From NCBI GenBank assembly GCA_036825655.1, contig DAISXU010000001.1:51115-115114 (forward strand): a DNA stretch of 64,000 bases, read 5' to 3'. Numbering within the stretch: position 1 is the first letter of the stretch; every line of letters begins with the position of its first letter. A program made the translations under genes and the position numbers. Below the pieces are notes generated by a model. It had not been told where the DNA came from. It was given only the letters and a program-made list of their open reading frames with translations, and searched no databases. This DNA comes from JALQTD01 sp036825655. Its GTDB lineage: Bacteria; Bacteroidota; Bacteroidia; Flavobacteriales_D; Sanyastnellaceae. Below, in pieces: positions 45,897 to 55,003 of the stretch.

Positions 45897-47074
45897 TTAC
45901 TGGTTTTCAGATTGTTAATATGATTTCGGAACACACTCAACTCCAAATCATATGCTTCTCCAGTTGCTGGTCCGTTGAATCCAGAGTGAGTCAATAGTTG
46001 GCCTTTTCGGTTGATGAATAACGTGGTTGGAAAGCTTGCCACTTTTTCCAGGAAAGGGAATGCTGTCGTCGCCATCGCCTTGCTTGCTGGCCCACCCAAT
46101 ACAATGTTCCAAGGGATGCCGAGTGCTTCTTGATATTGTTGAATTCTGACCCAAGCTGCGTCTGGATCAATGTCGGCGCGGCGTTCGAAGGCGACACTGA
46201 GGAAGCCCACCTCGGGAAATTCTTTCTGAAGTGTTTTCAAGGCGGTGATTTCATCGAGGCAGTTAGGGCACCAAGTTCCCATGATGTCAATGACCATCAC
46301 CTCATGTGTTAAATCGTCGAGGGTCCAGCGCACAGAGTCGCCTTCGACGCTCCAATGACTGAATTCAAACGCTACTCCCGGTAGAACCGGAGCGGATTGT
46401 GAGGTCAACGTTACGAGCGAGTCAAGTTGGATGGCACGGAAGGTAGAGGAGTAGTGATTGCCAGAATAAAAGAAACCATCAAGCCGACCAAGGGATGGTG
46501 TACACTCGAATTTGTACAAGTGGGCGCCGTCAAACGTTCCGAATGCCCAAGTGTTATCCGTTTCGATGTTCCCGGACAGGTACCTCAAATCACCCGTTTC
46601 GGTGGCCACAGTGCCCCTTAAATGGCTTCCGTGCTGGCTGAGTAGTAATGTGCCCATGGGAATCGTGTCGTCTGCAGGGAGGTAAAAATCCCAATGGGTT
46701 ATTGATCCTGGTTGGTGTGCCTCCTGAGGGGCTGATGCAAACGCAAGAAGGTCAATGCGGTAGTTGTCCCTCAGCTGATCCGTCCAAACTCCTTGGAAGG
46801 TGTCTTCCACCCAATGTCCTGAAATGATCCCGTTGAAGGTGGGTAAATGGAAAGTTGAGTCGTTCGTCTGAACGCCAATAATTTCTTCGCTGTCATTTTG
46901 AATGACAATCGTGGTATCACTGAACCATCCGTTGAGATTCAACGCAGTTGAATCATTTAAGCGGAATTGCCAAGTGACTGGCCTTGAATGACGAGCGTCC
47001 TCACCACAACTGATAAACAGTGCGAAGGTGAGGACGCCCAAAGCAAGGACCAGGTGCTTCCTGGTTCTGTTCAT
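45893..47074 (-). CDS. TlpA-like thioredoxin-fold lipoprotein
   Basis: A 393-residue lipoprotein with lipobox ISCG (Cys23). The first 210 residues are a beta-rich domain, similar to the DUF4369/lipocalin-like N-terminal regions common ahead of Bacteroidota TlpA domains. From about residue 245 a thioredoxin fold is visible with active site WCPNC (GTWCPNCLDE near residue 265) and the cis-Pro region SFPTTLFINRKGQ. It is expected to reduce disulfides in the periplasm or outer envelope. It overlaps the aldehyde dehydrogenase by one base and is convergent with the fused peptidase gene by four. Confidence 0.9.
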   Translation of the reverse strand: MNRTRKHLVLALGVLTFALFISCGEDARHSRPVTWQFRLNDSTALNLNGWFSDTTIVIQNDSEEIIGVQTNDSTFHLPTFNGIISGHWVEDTFQGVWTDQLRDNYRIDLLAFASAPQEAHQPGSITHWDFYLPADDTIPMGTLLLSQHGSHLRGTVATETGDLRYLSGNIETDNTWAFGTFDGAHLYKFECTPSLGRLDGFFYSGNHYSSTFRAIQLDSLVTLTSQSAPVLPGVAFEFSHWSVEGDSVRWTLDDLTHEVMVIDIMGTWCPNCLDEITALKTLQKEFPEVGFLSVAFERRADIDPDAAWVRIQQYQEALGIPWNIVLGGPASKAMATTAFPFLEKVASFPTTLFINRKGQLLTHSGFNGPATGEAYDLELSVFRNHINNLKTSN

Positions 47075-48603
47075 TATAAATCGAATTTAATTCCTTGGGC
47101 CAACGGAAGGGTGGTTCCGTAATTGATGGTATTGGTCTGACGGCGCATGTAGGCTTTCCATGCATCAGATCCAGATTCACGCCCACCACCGGTCTCTTTT
47201 TCGCCACCAAATGCACCTCCGATTTCTGCACCCGAGGTTCCAATGTTGACGTTTGCAATGCCGCAATCGGATCCTTGGCAAGACAGGAAGAGCTCGGCTT
47301 CTCGGACACTGTTGGTCATGATGGCAGAGGACAGGCCTTGGACAACCCCATTTTGCATAGCAATGGCTTCGGAAAGCTCATTGTACTTCATAACGTACAA
47401 GATGGGCGCAAAGGTTTCGTGTTGAACAATGGTGAGGTCATTGGTGGCTTCTGCAATGGCGGGTTGCACGTAGCACCCGCTTTCATAACCAGGCCCCTCG
47501 ACAACACCACCCTCTACCAAGAAGCGCCCGCCTTGTTCGCGAACGGACTGAAGAGCCGCGAGGTAGGTATTCACAGCGTCACGATCACAAAGTGGACCTA
47601 CGTGGTTGTTTTCGTCCAACGGACTGCCAACGCGAAGCTGACCATAGGCAGACACGAGGTGTTGAATGACTTGATCGTAGATGGAGTTGTGGATGATGAG
47701 TCGGCGCGTGCTTGTGCAACGTTGACCGCAAGTTCCGACCGCCCCAAAAACCAGGGCGGGAATGACCATTTTAAGATCTGCTTCAGGTGTGATGATGACA
47801 GCGTTGTTCCCCCCTAATTCGAGAAGGGACTTACCCAATCGCGCTGCAACGGCAGTGGCCACCGCCTTTCCCATTCGGGTAGATCCTGTTGCGCTCACCA
47901 GGCCAACTCGACGGTCATTGCTCATGGCTTCTCCAATTGCAGCTCTGCCATTGACTACGCATGACAAACCGGCTGGTAGTTGATTTGCGTCAGCGACCTC
48001 GTTCCAAATGTTTTGGCAGGCGATGGAACAAAGGGCAGATTTTTCCGACGGCTTCCAAATGCAAGCGTCTCCACAAATCCAGGCAAGCGCAGTGTTCCAA
48101 GACCATACAGCAACCGGAAAATTAAAGGCTGAGATGATTCCAACCAATCCAACTGGGTGGTACTGCTCGTACATTCTGTGATAGGGTCGCTCTGAGTGGG
48201 TTGTCATGCCATAAAGCTGACGGCTTTGACCCACTGCAAAATCGCAGATGTCGATCATCTCTTGCACTTCTCCCAAACCTTCTTGGAGGCTTTTTCCCAT
48301 TTCATAGGACACGAGGATTCCAAGTTCTTGCTTGTACCGGCGCAGGGCATCCCCAAATTGTCGGACAATTTCGCCACGCTTCGGCGCGGGTACGACTTGC
48401 CATTCTTTTTGGGCTTTGTCAGCGGCAATCACCGCCCGATCGTACTCCTCGTCTGTGGCTGTGCTGAAGGACGCGATGCGTTTTCCGTCGACGGGCGAGT
48501 AAGAATCAATGACTTCTCCGCTTCCAAATGATTCTTTACCGATCATGACGCCAGCGTTGTGATCGGAAATGCCTAATGTGGATAAAACCTGTTGAATGTC
48601 CAT
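47074..48603 (-). CDS. ALDH7-type aldehyde dehydrogenase (aminoadipate semialdehyde family)
   Basis: A 509-residue NAD-dependent aldehyde dehydrogenase. The glutamate motif LELGGNNA near residue 267 and catalytic cysteine in GTCGQRCTSTRR near residue 302 are intact. The pattern SAFNFPVAVWSWN and the closing FGGEKETGGGRESGSDAWKAYMRR follow the ALDH7/antiquitin branch, which oxidises alpha-aminoadipate semialdehyde in lysine breakdown. Full length. The ATG at 48603 follows a TACCTTTG box by 14 bases. No other lysine-degradation gene is adjacent, so the pathway is inferred only from family. Confidence 0.92.
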   Translation of the reverse strand: MDIQQVLSTLGISDHNAGVMIGKESFGSGEVIDSYSPVDGKRIASFSTATDEEYDRAVIAADKAQKEWQVVPAPKRGEIVRQFGDALRRYKQELGILVSYEMGKSLQEGLGEVQEMIDICDFAVGQSRQLYGMTTHSERPYHRMYEQYHPVGLVGIISAFNFPVAVWSWNTALAWICGDACIWKPSEKSALCSIACQNIWNEVADANQLPAGLSCVVNGRAAIGEAMSNDRRVGLVSATGSTRMGKAVATAVAARLGKSLLELGGNNAVIITPEADLKMVIPALVFGAVGTCGQRCTSTRRLIIHNSIYDQVIQHLVSAYGQLRVGSPLDENNHVGPLCDRDAVNTYLAALQSVREQGGRFLVEGGVVEGPGYESGCYVQPAIAEATNDLTIVQHETFAPILYVMKYNELSEAIAMQNGVVQGLSSAIMTNSVREAELFLSCQGSDCGIANVNIGTSGAEIGGAFGGEKETGGGRESGSDAWKAYMRRQTNTINYGTTLPLAQGIKFDL

Positions 48604-48617
48604 GTGGATTTTTTTGG

Positions 48618-48625
48618 CAAAGGTA
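48618..48625 (-). promoter_or_regulatory. Promoter -7 box for the aldehyde dehydrogenase gene
   Basis: TACCTTTG on the minus strand (48625-48618) matches TAnnTTTG and lies 14 bases from the ATG at 48603. No TTG at the right distance is seen, so the call rests on one box. The remainder of the gap 48626-48794 holds no gene; it has two copies of GACTCACCG. Confidence 0.4.
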
Positions 48626-48794
48626 GGGGTTGACTCACCGATGGCTGTTTATGAGACTCACCGGTGTTAAACCACTATAAATCAGTTGTTTACGAAATTC
48701 TATCATCGTCATGTGGTCGAACCACTACCTTGCACACGGGTAGTTATTTCCTTCAACCCACCCCTAATCTATCTCAAGGAGCGCTTAGGTGTTA

Positions 48795-48810
48795 TGTTTC
48801 ACGTGGAACA
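48795..48810. other. parS: parS-like ParB-binding site
   Basis: TGTTTCACGTGGAACA, a 16-base near-palindrome; it matches the parS consensus (TGTTYCACGTGRAACA) at every position. It abuts the mnmG stop codon at 48811. parS sites are bound by ParB and direct origin segregation and SMC loading. Confidence 0.85.
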
Positions 48811-50673
48811 TCACCGCCCAAACCGAACTACGAGCACAGCGAGGTCTGATTGCGACACTCCTGAAATCCTACTGGCCTGTCCCAAATTTTTGGGTTGTTG
48901 TTGAGTAAGTTTTTCACGCGACTCTGCACTGAGTGATTGGAGTGTCTGAAAATCGAATCCGGATGGAATGACTAAATGCTCAAGCTTTTTCATCTTAAGC
49001 GCCATTTCCCTCTCTTTTTCAATGTAGCCTGAGTATTTGATGGCGATGCTCGTGGACTCTATTACGTCTTGTGCTTGTTGCTCGATCAGGGGGTCTAGTT
49101 CAAGCAAGGTCAGCAGGTCCTTAAGGTCTACTTGAGGCCTAGCAGCGATGCTGTGTGCTTTTTGTTTTTGCTTAATCGGCTCAGAGTTGTTCTCAGCCAA
49201 GTAGTCGTTTATGAATGTGGGAGAGACAGAGGTTTTTTCCAGAGTACGGTGAAGTTTCTTGATGGCGTCCCGCTTGGTTTCGTATCGCTTGAGCCTTTGA
49301 TCGGAAGCCAATCCCATAGCGTGAGAAAGGGGAGTAAGTCGTTCATCGGCGTTGTCTTGCCTGAGTAGTATTCGGTATTCTGCCCGGCTGGTGAACATGC
49401 GATAGGGCTCTTTTGTGCCCTTGGTTACGAGGTCATCAATCAGCACACCAATGTAGGCCTGGTCCCTTCCCAATATGAGGGGCTCCATGTTCCACGTGGA
49501 ACGGGCTGCATTGATTCCGGCAATGAGCCCTTGCGAACCAGCTTCCTCATAGCCGGTGGTTCCGTTGATTTGACCCGCGAAATACAAGCCTTGGATGTTT
49601 TTCGTTTCCAGGCTGTGGTGCAATTGGGTGGGGTGAAAGAAGTCGTATTCTACAGCATATCCAGGCCTAAAAAACTTCACGTTTTCAAATCCAGGAACGG
49701 ATCTCAATGCACGCACCTGCACCTCTTCAGGCAAGGACGTTGAAAAACCATTAACGTAAACCTCTACGGTATTCCATCCCTCAGGCTCCACAAAGAGCTG
49801 GTGGGAATCTTTGTCGGCGAAGCGATCTATTTTATCCTCGATGCTGGGGCAGTACCTTGGCCCTAAGCCCTGGATTCGTCCATTGAACATGGGTGAACGA
49901 TCGAATCCGGTTCTTAGCAATTCGTGAACCTCGGTGTTGGTGTAGGTGATGTGGCAGCTTCGTTGCTTTGTCAGCGGAGGGGTGTCGAGGTAGCTGAAGC
50001 GTTTTGGATCTGCATCTCCCAACTGCTCTTCCATGATGGCGTAATTGAGGCTTCGTCCATCGACCCGAGGCGGGGTTCCGGTTTTCATGCGATCGCTGGT
50101 GAAGCCAAGGCTCACCAATTGTTCCGTGATGCCCGTGGCTGCTTTTTCACCGCTTCGTCCCCCTCCAAATGATTTTTCTCCAATGTGCATGAGCGCATTC
50201 AGGAAGGTGCCTGCTGTAAGCACAACGGATTTTGCGTGAATGGTGTGGCCCATGCCCGTGGTGACACCAACCACCCGATCCCCAGTAATGACGAGGCCGT
50301 TAACCATGTCTTGGAGAAAGTCCAGTTGTGGGATTTGTTCCAACTTCATTCGCCAGGAATTGGCGAATAACATGCGGTCATTCTGTGTTCTTGGGCTCCA
50401 CATGGCAGGTCCTTTGGACTTGTTAAGCATGCGGAACTGAATGGCGCTTTCGTCGCTGACAATGCCAGAATAGCCCCCAAGAGCATCAATTTCTCTGATG
50501 ATTTGACCTTTGGCAATGCCCCCCATGGCTGGGTTACACGACATCTGGCCGATAACGCCCATGTTCATTGTAATCAGCAGGGTGTGCGCCCCAAGATTGG
50601 CTGCTGATGCAGCGGCCTCGTTGCCAGCATGACCAGCACCAACCACTACGACGTCATAGGTAGGGTGAATCAT
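48811..50673 (-). CDS. mnmG: tRNA uridine-5-carboxymethylaminomethyl(34) synthesis enzyme MnmG
   Basis: A 620-residue FAD-dependent enzyme (GidA) that with MnmE adds carboxymethylaminomethyl to the wobble uridine of tRNAs. VVVVGAGHAGNEAA near residue 8-21 is the FAD dinucleotide fold and CNPAMGGIAKGQ the conserved family block; GRYCPSIEDKI and the C-terminal helical domain with IKYSGYIEKE are present. The ATG at 50673 is chosen over a GTG at 50703 because the family starts directly with the FAD strand. It overlaps ybeY by ATGA. Two parS-like sites sit exactly outside its stop and start and one is inside (49488-49503), encoding RSTWN. MnmG is a classical origin-proximal gene. Confidence 0.96.
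   Translation of the reverse strand: MIHPTYDVVVVGAGHAGNEAAASAANLGAHTLLITMNMGVIGQMSCNPAMGGIAKGQIIREIDALGGYSGIVSDESAIQFRMLNKSKGPAMWSPRTQNDRMLFANSWRMKLEQIPQLDFLQDMVNGLVITGDRVVGVTTGMGHTIHAKSVVLTAGTFLNALMHIGEKSFGGGRSGEKAATGITEQLVSLGFTSDRMKTGTPPRVDGRSLNYAIMEEQLGDADPKRFSYLDTPPLTKQRSCHITYTNTEVHELLRTGFDRSPMFNGRIQGLGPRYCPSIEDKIDRFADKDSHQLFVEPEGWNTVEVYVNGFSTSLPEEVQVRALRSVPGFENVKFFRPGYAVEYDFFHPTQLHHSLETKNIQGLYFAGQINGTTGYEEAGSQGLIAGINAARSTWNMEPLILGRDQAYIGVLIDDLVTKGTKEPYRMFTSRAEYRILLRQDNADERLTPLSHAMGLASDQRLKRYETKRDAIKKLHRTLEKTSVSPTFINDYLAENNSEPIKQKQKAHSIAARPQVDLKDLLTLLELDPLIEQQAQDVIESTSIAIKYSGYIEKEREMALKMKKLEHLVIPSGFDFQTLQSLSAESREKLTQQQPKNLGQASRISGVSQSDLAVLVVRFGR
49488..49503. other. parS: parS-like ParB-binding site inside mnmG
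   Basis: TGTTCCACGTGGAACG matches the palindromic parS consensus at 15 of 16 positions. On the minus strand it encodes part of ARSTWNM in MnmG. Confidence 0.8.
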
Positions 50674-51104
50674 GACTGTTCCACGTGGAACTTGTTCAAC
50701 CACCGGTCTTCTTGTCTTCGCATTTCCTTTGCTTCGTCCTGGGTTTTATCTCCAAAACCACAAAGATGCAAAACACCGTGGGCACAGACGCGCCTCATTT
50801 CGTGGCTTGTGCTTACTTCATGGATTTTAGCGTTTTCCTTAACTCGATCTACCGATATGAAGAGATCTCCAGAAACAATGTCATCAACACGGTAATCGAA
50901 GGTGATGATGTCCGTGTAGTAATGGTGATCGAGGGACTCCATGTTGATTTGCAAGAGGTGCTCGTCCGAGCACAGAACAACAGCGATTTCGCCAATCCGA
51001 AACCCTTGACCTTCAATGATTTGCTGAAGCCACGCCCTCGTTTTGCGTATTTCTCTGAGCCGGTAATTGAGGTCCACTTTGTGGAACGTGATGCTTGTGC
51101 TCAT
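50670..51104 (-). CDS. ybeY: Endoribonuclease YbeY (rRNA maturation factor)
   Basis: A 144-residue zinc-dependent RNase for 16S rRNA 3' end processing and ribosome quality control. FDYRVDDIVSGDLFIS and the H3-type signature HGVLHLCGFGDKTQDEA are visible; most family members have HGxLHLxGYDH, whereas this one has Gly-Phe-Gly-Asp-Lys, a variant also common in Bacteroidota, so the third histidine position should be checked. It overlaps mnmG by four bases and starts 21 bases after the end of the RsbW-like gene. Confidence 0.9.
   Translation of the reverse strand: MSTSITFHKVDLNYRLREIRKTRAWLQQIIEGQGFRIGEIAVVLCSDEHLLQINMESLDHHYYTDIITFDYRVDDIVSGDLFISVDRVKENAKIHEVSTSHEMRRVCAHGVLHLCGFGDKTQDEAKEMRRQEDRWLNKFHVEQS
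50677..50692. other. parS: parS-like ParB-binding site at the mnmG start
   Basis: TGTTCCACGTGGAACT, 15 of 16 consensus positions. It lies inside the last codons of ybeY (encoding FHVEQ) and three bases upstream of the mnmG ATG. Confidence 0.8.
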
Positions 51105-51125
51105 GCAAATTTTAGCACAGGAGGC

Positions 51126-51539
51126 TTAAAGGTAAACGTCCTTGAATAGCAACTCTACAATCCTTCCCTCGTCAGAAAAGGTGCATTCATCAGACAGCTG
51201 GCGCATCAAGAATACACCTCGTCCGTTTGGTTTCTCAAGGTTTTCGTCCGCCGTTGGGTCTGGCACGTTCTCGAAATCAAATCCTGCACCAGCATCAGTT
51301 ACCCGGAAGTAGAGGTTCTTTTCTTGCGTTTCGTACTCCACGACCACTTCCTTTTCTGGGTGCATCCGATTGCCATGTACTATGGCGTTATTGACTGCCT
51401 CAGTCATGGCAATGAGCACGTCGCCGTAGCATTCGTCGTTGAATGATCCCACATCACGCAGGTCGTCAATCAGGCGTTCGACAATCGAGAGGTTGTCAGG
51501 GGTGGATGGAAAACGCATTTCCTGCATGGTCTGAATCAT
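51126..51539 (-). CDS. RsbW-like ATP-binding protein (GHKL serine kinase fold)
   Basis: A 137-residue protein with the HATPase_c_2 fold of anti-sigma serine kinases: MTEAVNNAIVHGN (N box), VTDAGAGFDFENVPDP (G1 box) and GRGVFLMRQLSDE (G2 box). Such proteins bind ATP and hold a sigma or regulator; here there is no neighbouring anti-anti-sigma factor or sigma factor. In Bacteroidota it is often found, as here, between DUF4175 and ybeY. It is coupled to the DUF4175 gene by an ATGA overlap. Confidence 0.87.
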   Translation of the reverse strand: MIQTMQEMRFPSTPDNLSIVERLIDDLRDVGSFNDECYGDVLIAMTEAVNNAIVHGNRMHPEKEVVVEYETQEKNLYFRVTDAGAGFDFENVPDPTADENLEKPNGRGVFLMRQLSDECTFSDEGRIVELLFKDVYL

Positions 51540-54500
51540 GGGTGCTGTGGTTCTTCGGGACCGAGGTCTAAATTATTGAAATATTCGTTGACCCGTTCTC
51601 GGTAGTAGGGTAATAATTCAGGTGGGATTGTTTGCAACAATTCAGTCTCTTTTTCCTTAAACTTCAGATAATCAATTAGTTGTGGTGTTTCTGGAATTCG
51701 ATCATCTCGTCCTGCACGTGATTTTCGCTGTTCGTCTTCTCCTCGCATGCGCTCAGCGTTCTCGGCTTCGAGGAGCCGAACCATCAAGTCTTGTTGCCGC
51801 ATGATGGACTCTGCATTGAGGTTTCGATTCACCAGGTCTCGCTCCATCTCCTCCATCTCAGCAGCAATGGACTTCATTCCGTTGCCATTTCCACTCCCAT
51901 CTTCATTCAATTCAGCAGCTTTCTTTTCAGCCATTTGACGAAGGGCAGATTGCTGTGCGGCGAGTTCTGCTAGTTCCTTGCTCAATTGCCTTCCCCCTTG
52001 GCCGCCCGCCTTGCCCATTTCTCCCTTCATCCGTTCCAGTTTTTCACCGAGGGCCTTCTGCATTTTTTTCATGTCTCCAGCACTGGGCGAAGAGGATGGT
52101 GCGCCATTCCCGCCGGGTTTTTGGCAGTTTCCAGAACCGGGTTGCCCCTCTGCCATTTGTTGTTGCATCGCACGCAGCGCTTCATCCAACATCAAAGCGA
52201 GGTTGTTGAAGCTGGTCATGACGTATTGCTGCTGTTCCGTGATGACAGCGGTTTGGCGATCACCAAATTGACCCAGCGCCTTGTCCATGTGGTGTTTGAC
52301 CAGTCCGATTTCATGGTTGACCGTTGAGGCCAATACAGTGATGCGCTTGCTCAAAGCCAAAAGGCTGTCTTCTACCATCCGGGCATCCGACTGAAGCCGT
52401 TGCTGCGTTTGGCCATGATCCACGTAGGCGGGATCATCTGCAGCAGTTCCGCGCACAAGTTCCATCACCTCTTCTTGGTCAAACGAAAGCGTGATGATGT
52501 TCTCTAAAAGTGCCCGGAGTGCATCCATGTCTTCTTCAAGGGATTCCTCCTGGCTTTGCTGCATCATTTGATCCATTTGCTGGGCCATTTGCTGCATTTG
52601 TTCTCCAGCACTGTTTTGTTTTTCAGACGCCTTTTTGGATTTCTCTTTTTCGAGTTGATCCGAGCTTTCCTGCATCGATTCTTGGATGGACTGCTCTTCT
52701 GTTTCTGTGTCGAGCATGGGGTTGGGGGACTCGAGGGACTCGTTCTTTTCTTCCAGCTCGTTTAAACGTTCCATAAGTTCCTCAAACGCTACGTTGAGGC
52801 TGTCCTGTTTTTCTTTGATTTCTTCGTTGGGGAGGGACTCTTGTTCCGTTTGTTCGGCCAAATCCAATTGCTGTTCGGCTAGTTCTTCCAGGTCTTGCAT
52901 GACCTCTTCCATCCCCACTTCCCACTCCATTTGTTTGAACTGTTCTAATGCTCGATCCAGTTCCTTCTCTAACGACTCTTGATCCACCTGCATGGACTCA
53001 AGTTGCTCCTGGATTTCTTCCAAATCTGGATTCATTTCCTCCAGAAGCTTCTGCATCTCAGCGTACAATTCCCTCAACTCGTCATTCATGACTTCATCGA
53101 GCAGTTGTTGCAGTTGTTCTTGCTTTTGGAGAATTCGTTCCTCGGTTTCTGAGAATTCACTTGACCGCTGGTCTTTGCGCTCGTTGGCCTGCTTCAGGTT
53201 TTCGATTTGTTCTCGAAGTTGCTCCTGCTCCTTTAAGAACGCCTCCAGCGCACGCTTGTCTTGGTAATCGAATGTTTCATCTTCCCTCAGGCGCTCCTTC
53301 AATTCTTCCATTTCTCGGCTGAGGTTTTGAGCCTCTTCCAAAGCGGATTCAATCTGATTTTCAATCGCGCTGCTTTCCTCTTCACGCTCTTCCCGGAGTT
53401 CTTCGGAGGTCGGCGGAGCGAATGTTCTTGTGGTGCTTCGGCTGGATTTGGCGCCATGAACGCCATCGTTGTCCCAAACCTCGAAATAGTATTCGACCAC
53501 GTCGCCTTGAACTACACCCAATTCACCCCAGTCAATGGTGTGGAAAAAGGCATCAGATCGACCCGTTGGGCGAGCCAATTCGATGGTTTGCTCGGCTTGA
53601 TTTTCTATCCATTTCACACGGAGAGCCAACCGCGAAAAGCCATAATCATCCCGCAACTCTCCCGAACAATAAACAAGTTTTCTCGAGCTGCTATCGGCAG
53701 CCTCGCTTACCCGAATGGTGGGCCTTCCATCTGGAATTACTTGCACGGCGTATTTCAGGGAATCCGGAGCACCAAGGGCAGCGTTGGAGGGAATGATCCA
53801 ATACGTTTGGCTCTGCATCGCGGTGTGAGACGCAGTCCTTCTACCCCCCGTTGTGAGCTGGTTTTCTATGACTTCATTACCAAATCGTAGCTGGATTTCA
53901 TCAGCGTCAAGTGGGGTCAATGTCCACTTCAATCGCGTTCCCTCAGGGACCACTAGGTCGCCGACGTTTTCTTGTTGAATGATTCCACGCCCAGTGTAAC
54001 GCGGTGTTTCTGCTTGCAAGGTAAAACCACCCAGCGCGGGGACCGGTAGGGCCCTTAAGTTGAATTCTTCAGACCGCCACCTCCCAGAGACAAATCGAAA
54101 GGAGAAATTTTCACGAACCACTGGAAAACGGTAGGTGAACCCCCCATCTGTCGCGGTGGGTTGCATGCGGTAACGGCCAGATTCAGTTTCCAAGTGAACC
54201 AATGCGGGAATTTGTTCCCCCACTGTTTTCACCTCAACCGTGAACGAGCTGTTTTTTGCGCACGACAAGTCTTCGTTGATCAGCTCAAAGGAAAAGGGTG
54301 GGGGGGCAATGAACTCCTGGCGGTGCGAAATGAGTCGCTCTGTAGGTTCGGTCACCCAGCTGGGCTTCCAAAGACCAACAATCAAAAGCACAACCAAAGG
54401 GGGCATCGCATATTTCAGGTACCTCGCATTTTCCTTCAAGTTGATTGCGGCCACAAAAGGAATGGGCCGCAGCGTTTCCGTCCGCTGATCAATGCTGGCA

Positions 54501-54892
54501 AGGAGCAGTTCTTTGGATCCATTGGAAGCGCTCTTTTTCGCATCGCGTTGCAGTTGAAGGGTGTTGAGGAGTCGGTCTGCAATCTCGGGAAAATGGTCGC
54601 CTACAATTTTTCCTGCATCATCATGCGACAACCCCCCTGCAAGTTGGGCCCACTGCAGACCGGGCCAAAGAACACCCCTCAAAAAAGTTCCCCCGCTTGC
54701 CAACACAAACACCCAAAATAGAACCGTCCTTCCCCCAACACCAAATTGACCCAAGGATTCAATTCCGGCGACCACAATGAATCCCAACCCAGCGACAGAA
54801 AGCGTGATCAACAAACCACGGATGACCTGATTCCGGTAGTACTTGCGGATGAAAGCATCCAGCTTGTCTATGAGGATATTTGCCTGAGCCAT
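51536..54892 (-). CDS. DUF4175 family membrane protein
   Basis: A 1118-residue protein with two N-terminal membrane helices (about residues 23-45 and 57-78) and a third near 160-175, then a beta-rich exported part to about residue 480, followed by a very long Glu/Gln/Leu-rich coiled coil (about 490-800) and a Gly-rich C-terminal segment. The overall plan fits DUF4175, a Bacteroidota family of unknown function, with large periplasmic coiled coil. It is the first gene of the DUF4175-RsbW-ybeY-mnmG operon, each linked by overlap or a short gap. The region upstream (54893-55003) is shared with a divergent gene. Confidence 0.9.
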   Translation of the reverse strand: MAQANILIDKLDAFIRKYYRNQVIRGLLITLSVAGLGFIVVAGIESLGQFGVGGRTVLFWVFVLASGGTFLRGVLWPGLQWAQLAGGLSHDDAGKIVGDHFPEIADRLLNTLQLQRDAKKSASNGSKELLLASIDQRTETLRPIPFVAAINLKENARYLKYAMPPLVVLLIVGLWKPSWVTEPTERLISHRQEFIAPPPFSFELINEDLSCAKNSSFTVEVKTVGEQIPALVHLETESGRYRMQPTATDGGFTYRFPVVRENFSFRFVSGRWRSEEFNLRALPVPALGGFTLQAETPRYTGRGIIQQENVGDLVVPEGTRLKWTLTPLDADEIQLRFGNEVIENQLTTGGRRTASHTAMQSQTYWIIPSNAALGAPDSLKYAVQVIPDGRPTIRVSEAADSSSRKLVYCSGELRDDYGFSRLALRVKWIENQAEQTIELARPTGRSDAFFHTIDWGELGVVQGDVVEYYFEVWDNDGVHGAKSSRSTTRTFAPPTSEELREEREEESSAIENQIESALEEAQNLSREMEELKERLREDETFDYQDKRALEAFLKEQEQLREQIENLKQANERKDQRSSEFSETEERILQKQEQLQQLLDEVMNDELRELYAEMQKLLEEMNPDLEEIQEQLESMQVDQESLEKELDRALEQFKQMEWEVGMEEVMQDLEELAEQQLDLAEQTEQESLPNEEIKEKQDSLNVAFEELMERLNELEEKNESLESPNPMLDTETEEQSIQESMQESSDQLEKEKSKKASEKQNSAGEQMQQMAQQMDQMMQQSQEESLEEDMDALRALLENIITLSFDQEEVMELVRGTAADDPAYVDHGQTQQRLQSDARMVEDSLLALSKRITVLASTVNHEIGLVKHHMDKALGQFGDRQTAVITEQQQYVMTSFNNLALMLDEALRAMQQQMAEGQPGSGNCQKPGGNGAPSSSPSAGDMKKMQKALGEKLERMKGEMGKAGGQGGRQLSKELAELAAQQSALRQMAEKKAAELNEDGSGNGNGMKSIAAEMEEMERDLVNRNLNAESIMRQQDLMVRLLEAENAERMRGEDEQRKSRAGRDDRIPETPQLIDYLKFKEKETELLQTIPPELLPYYRERVNEYFNNLDLGPEEPQHP

Positions 54893-55003
54893 GGATTACG
54901 AAGTTACGGAGAAGCCAGCCCGAGGTTGCACGAAGTGATGGAAGGATAATTCCCCACCTTGTACTTCTTTAACGCCGAATGGGTAATTTCGCGCTTCTGA
55001 CCC

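Noticed and set aside
52510..53267. Plus-strand Ser/Cys- and Leu-rich open frames opposite DUF4175
   Set aside because: They are the complement of a Glu/Gln-rich coiled coil; composition follows from the real gene.
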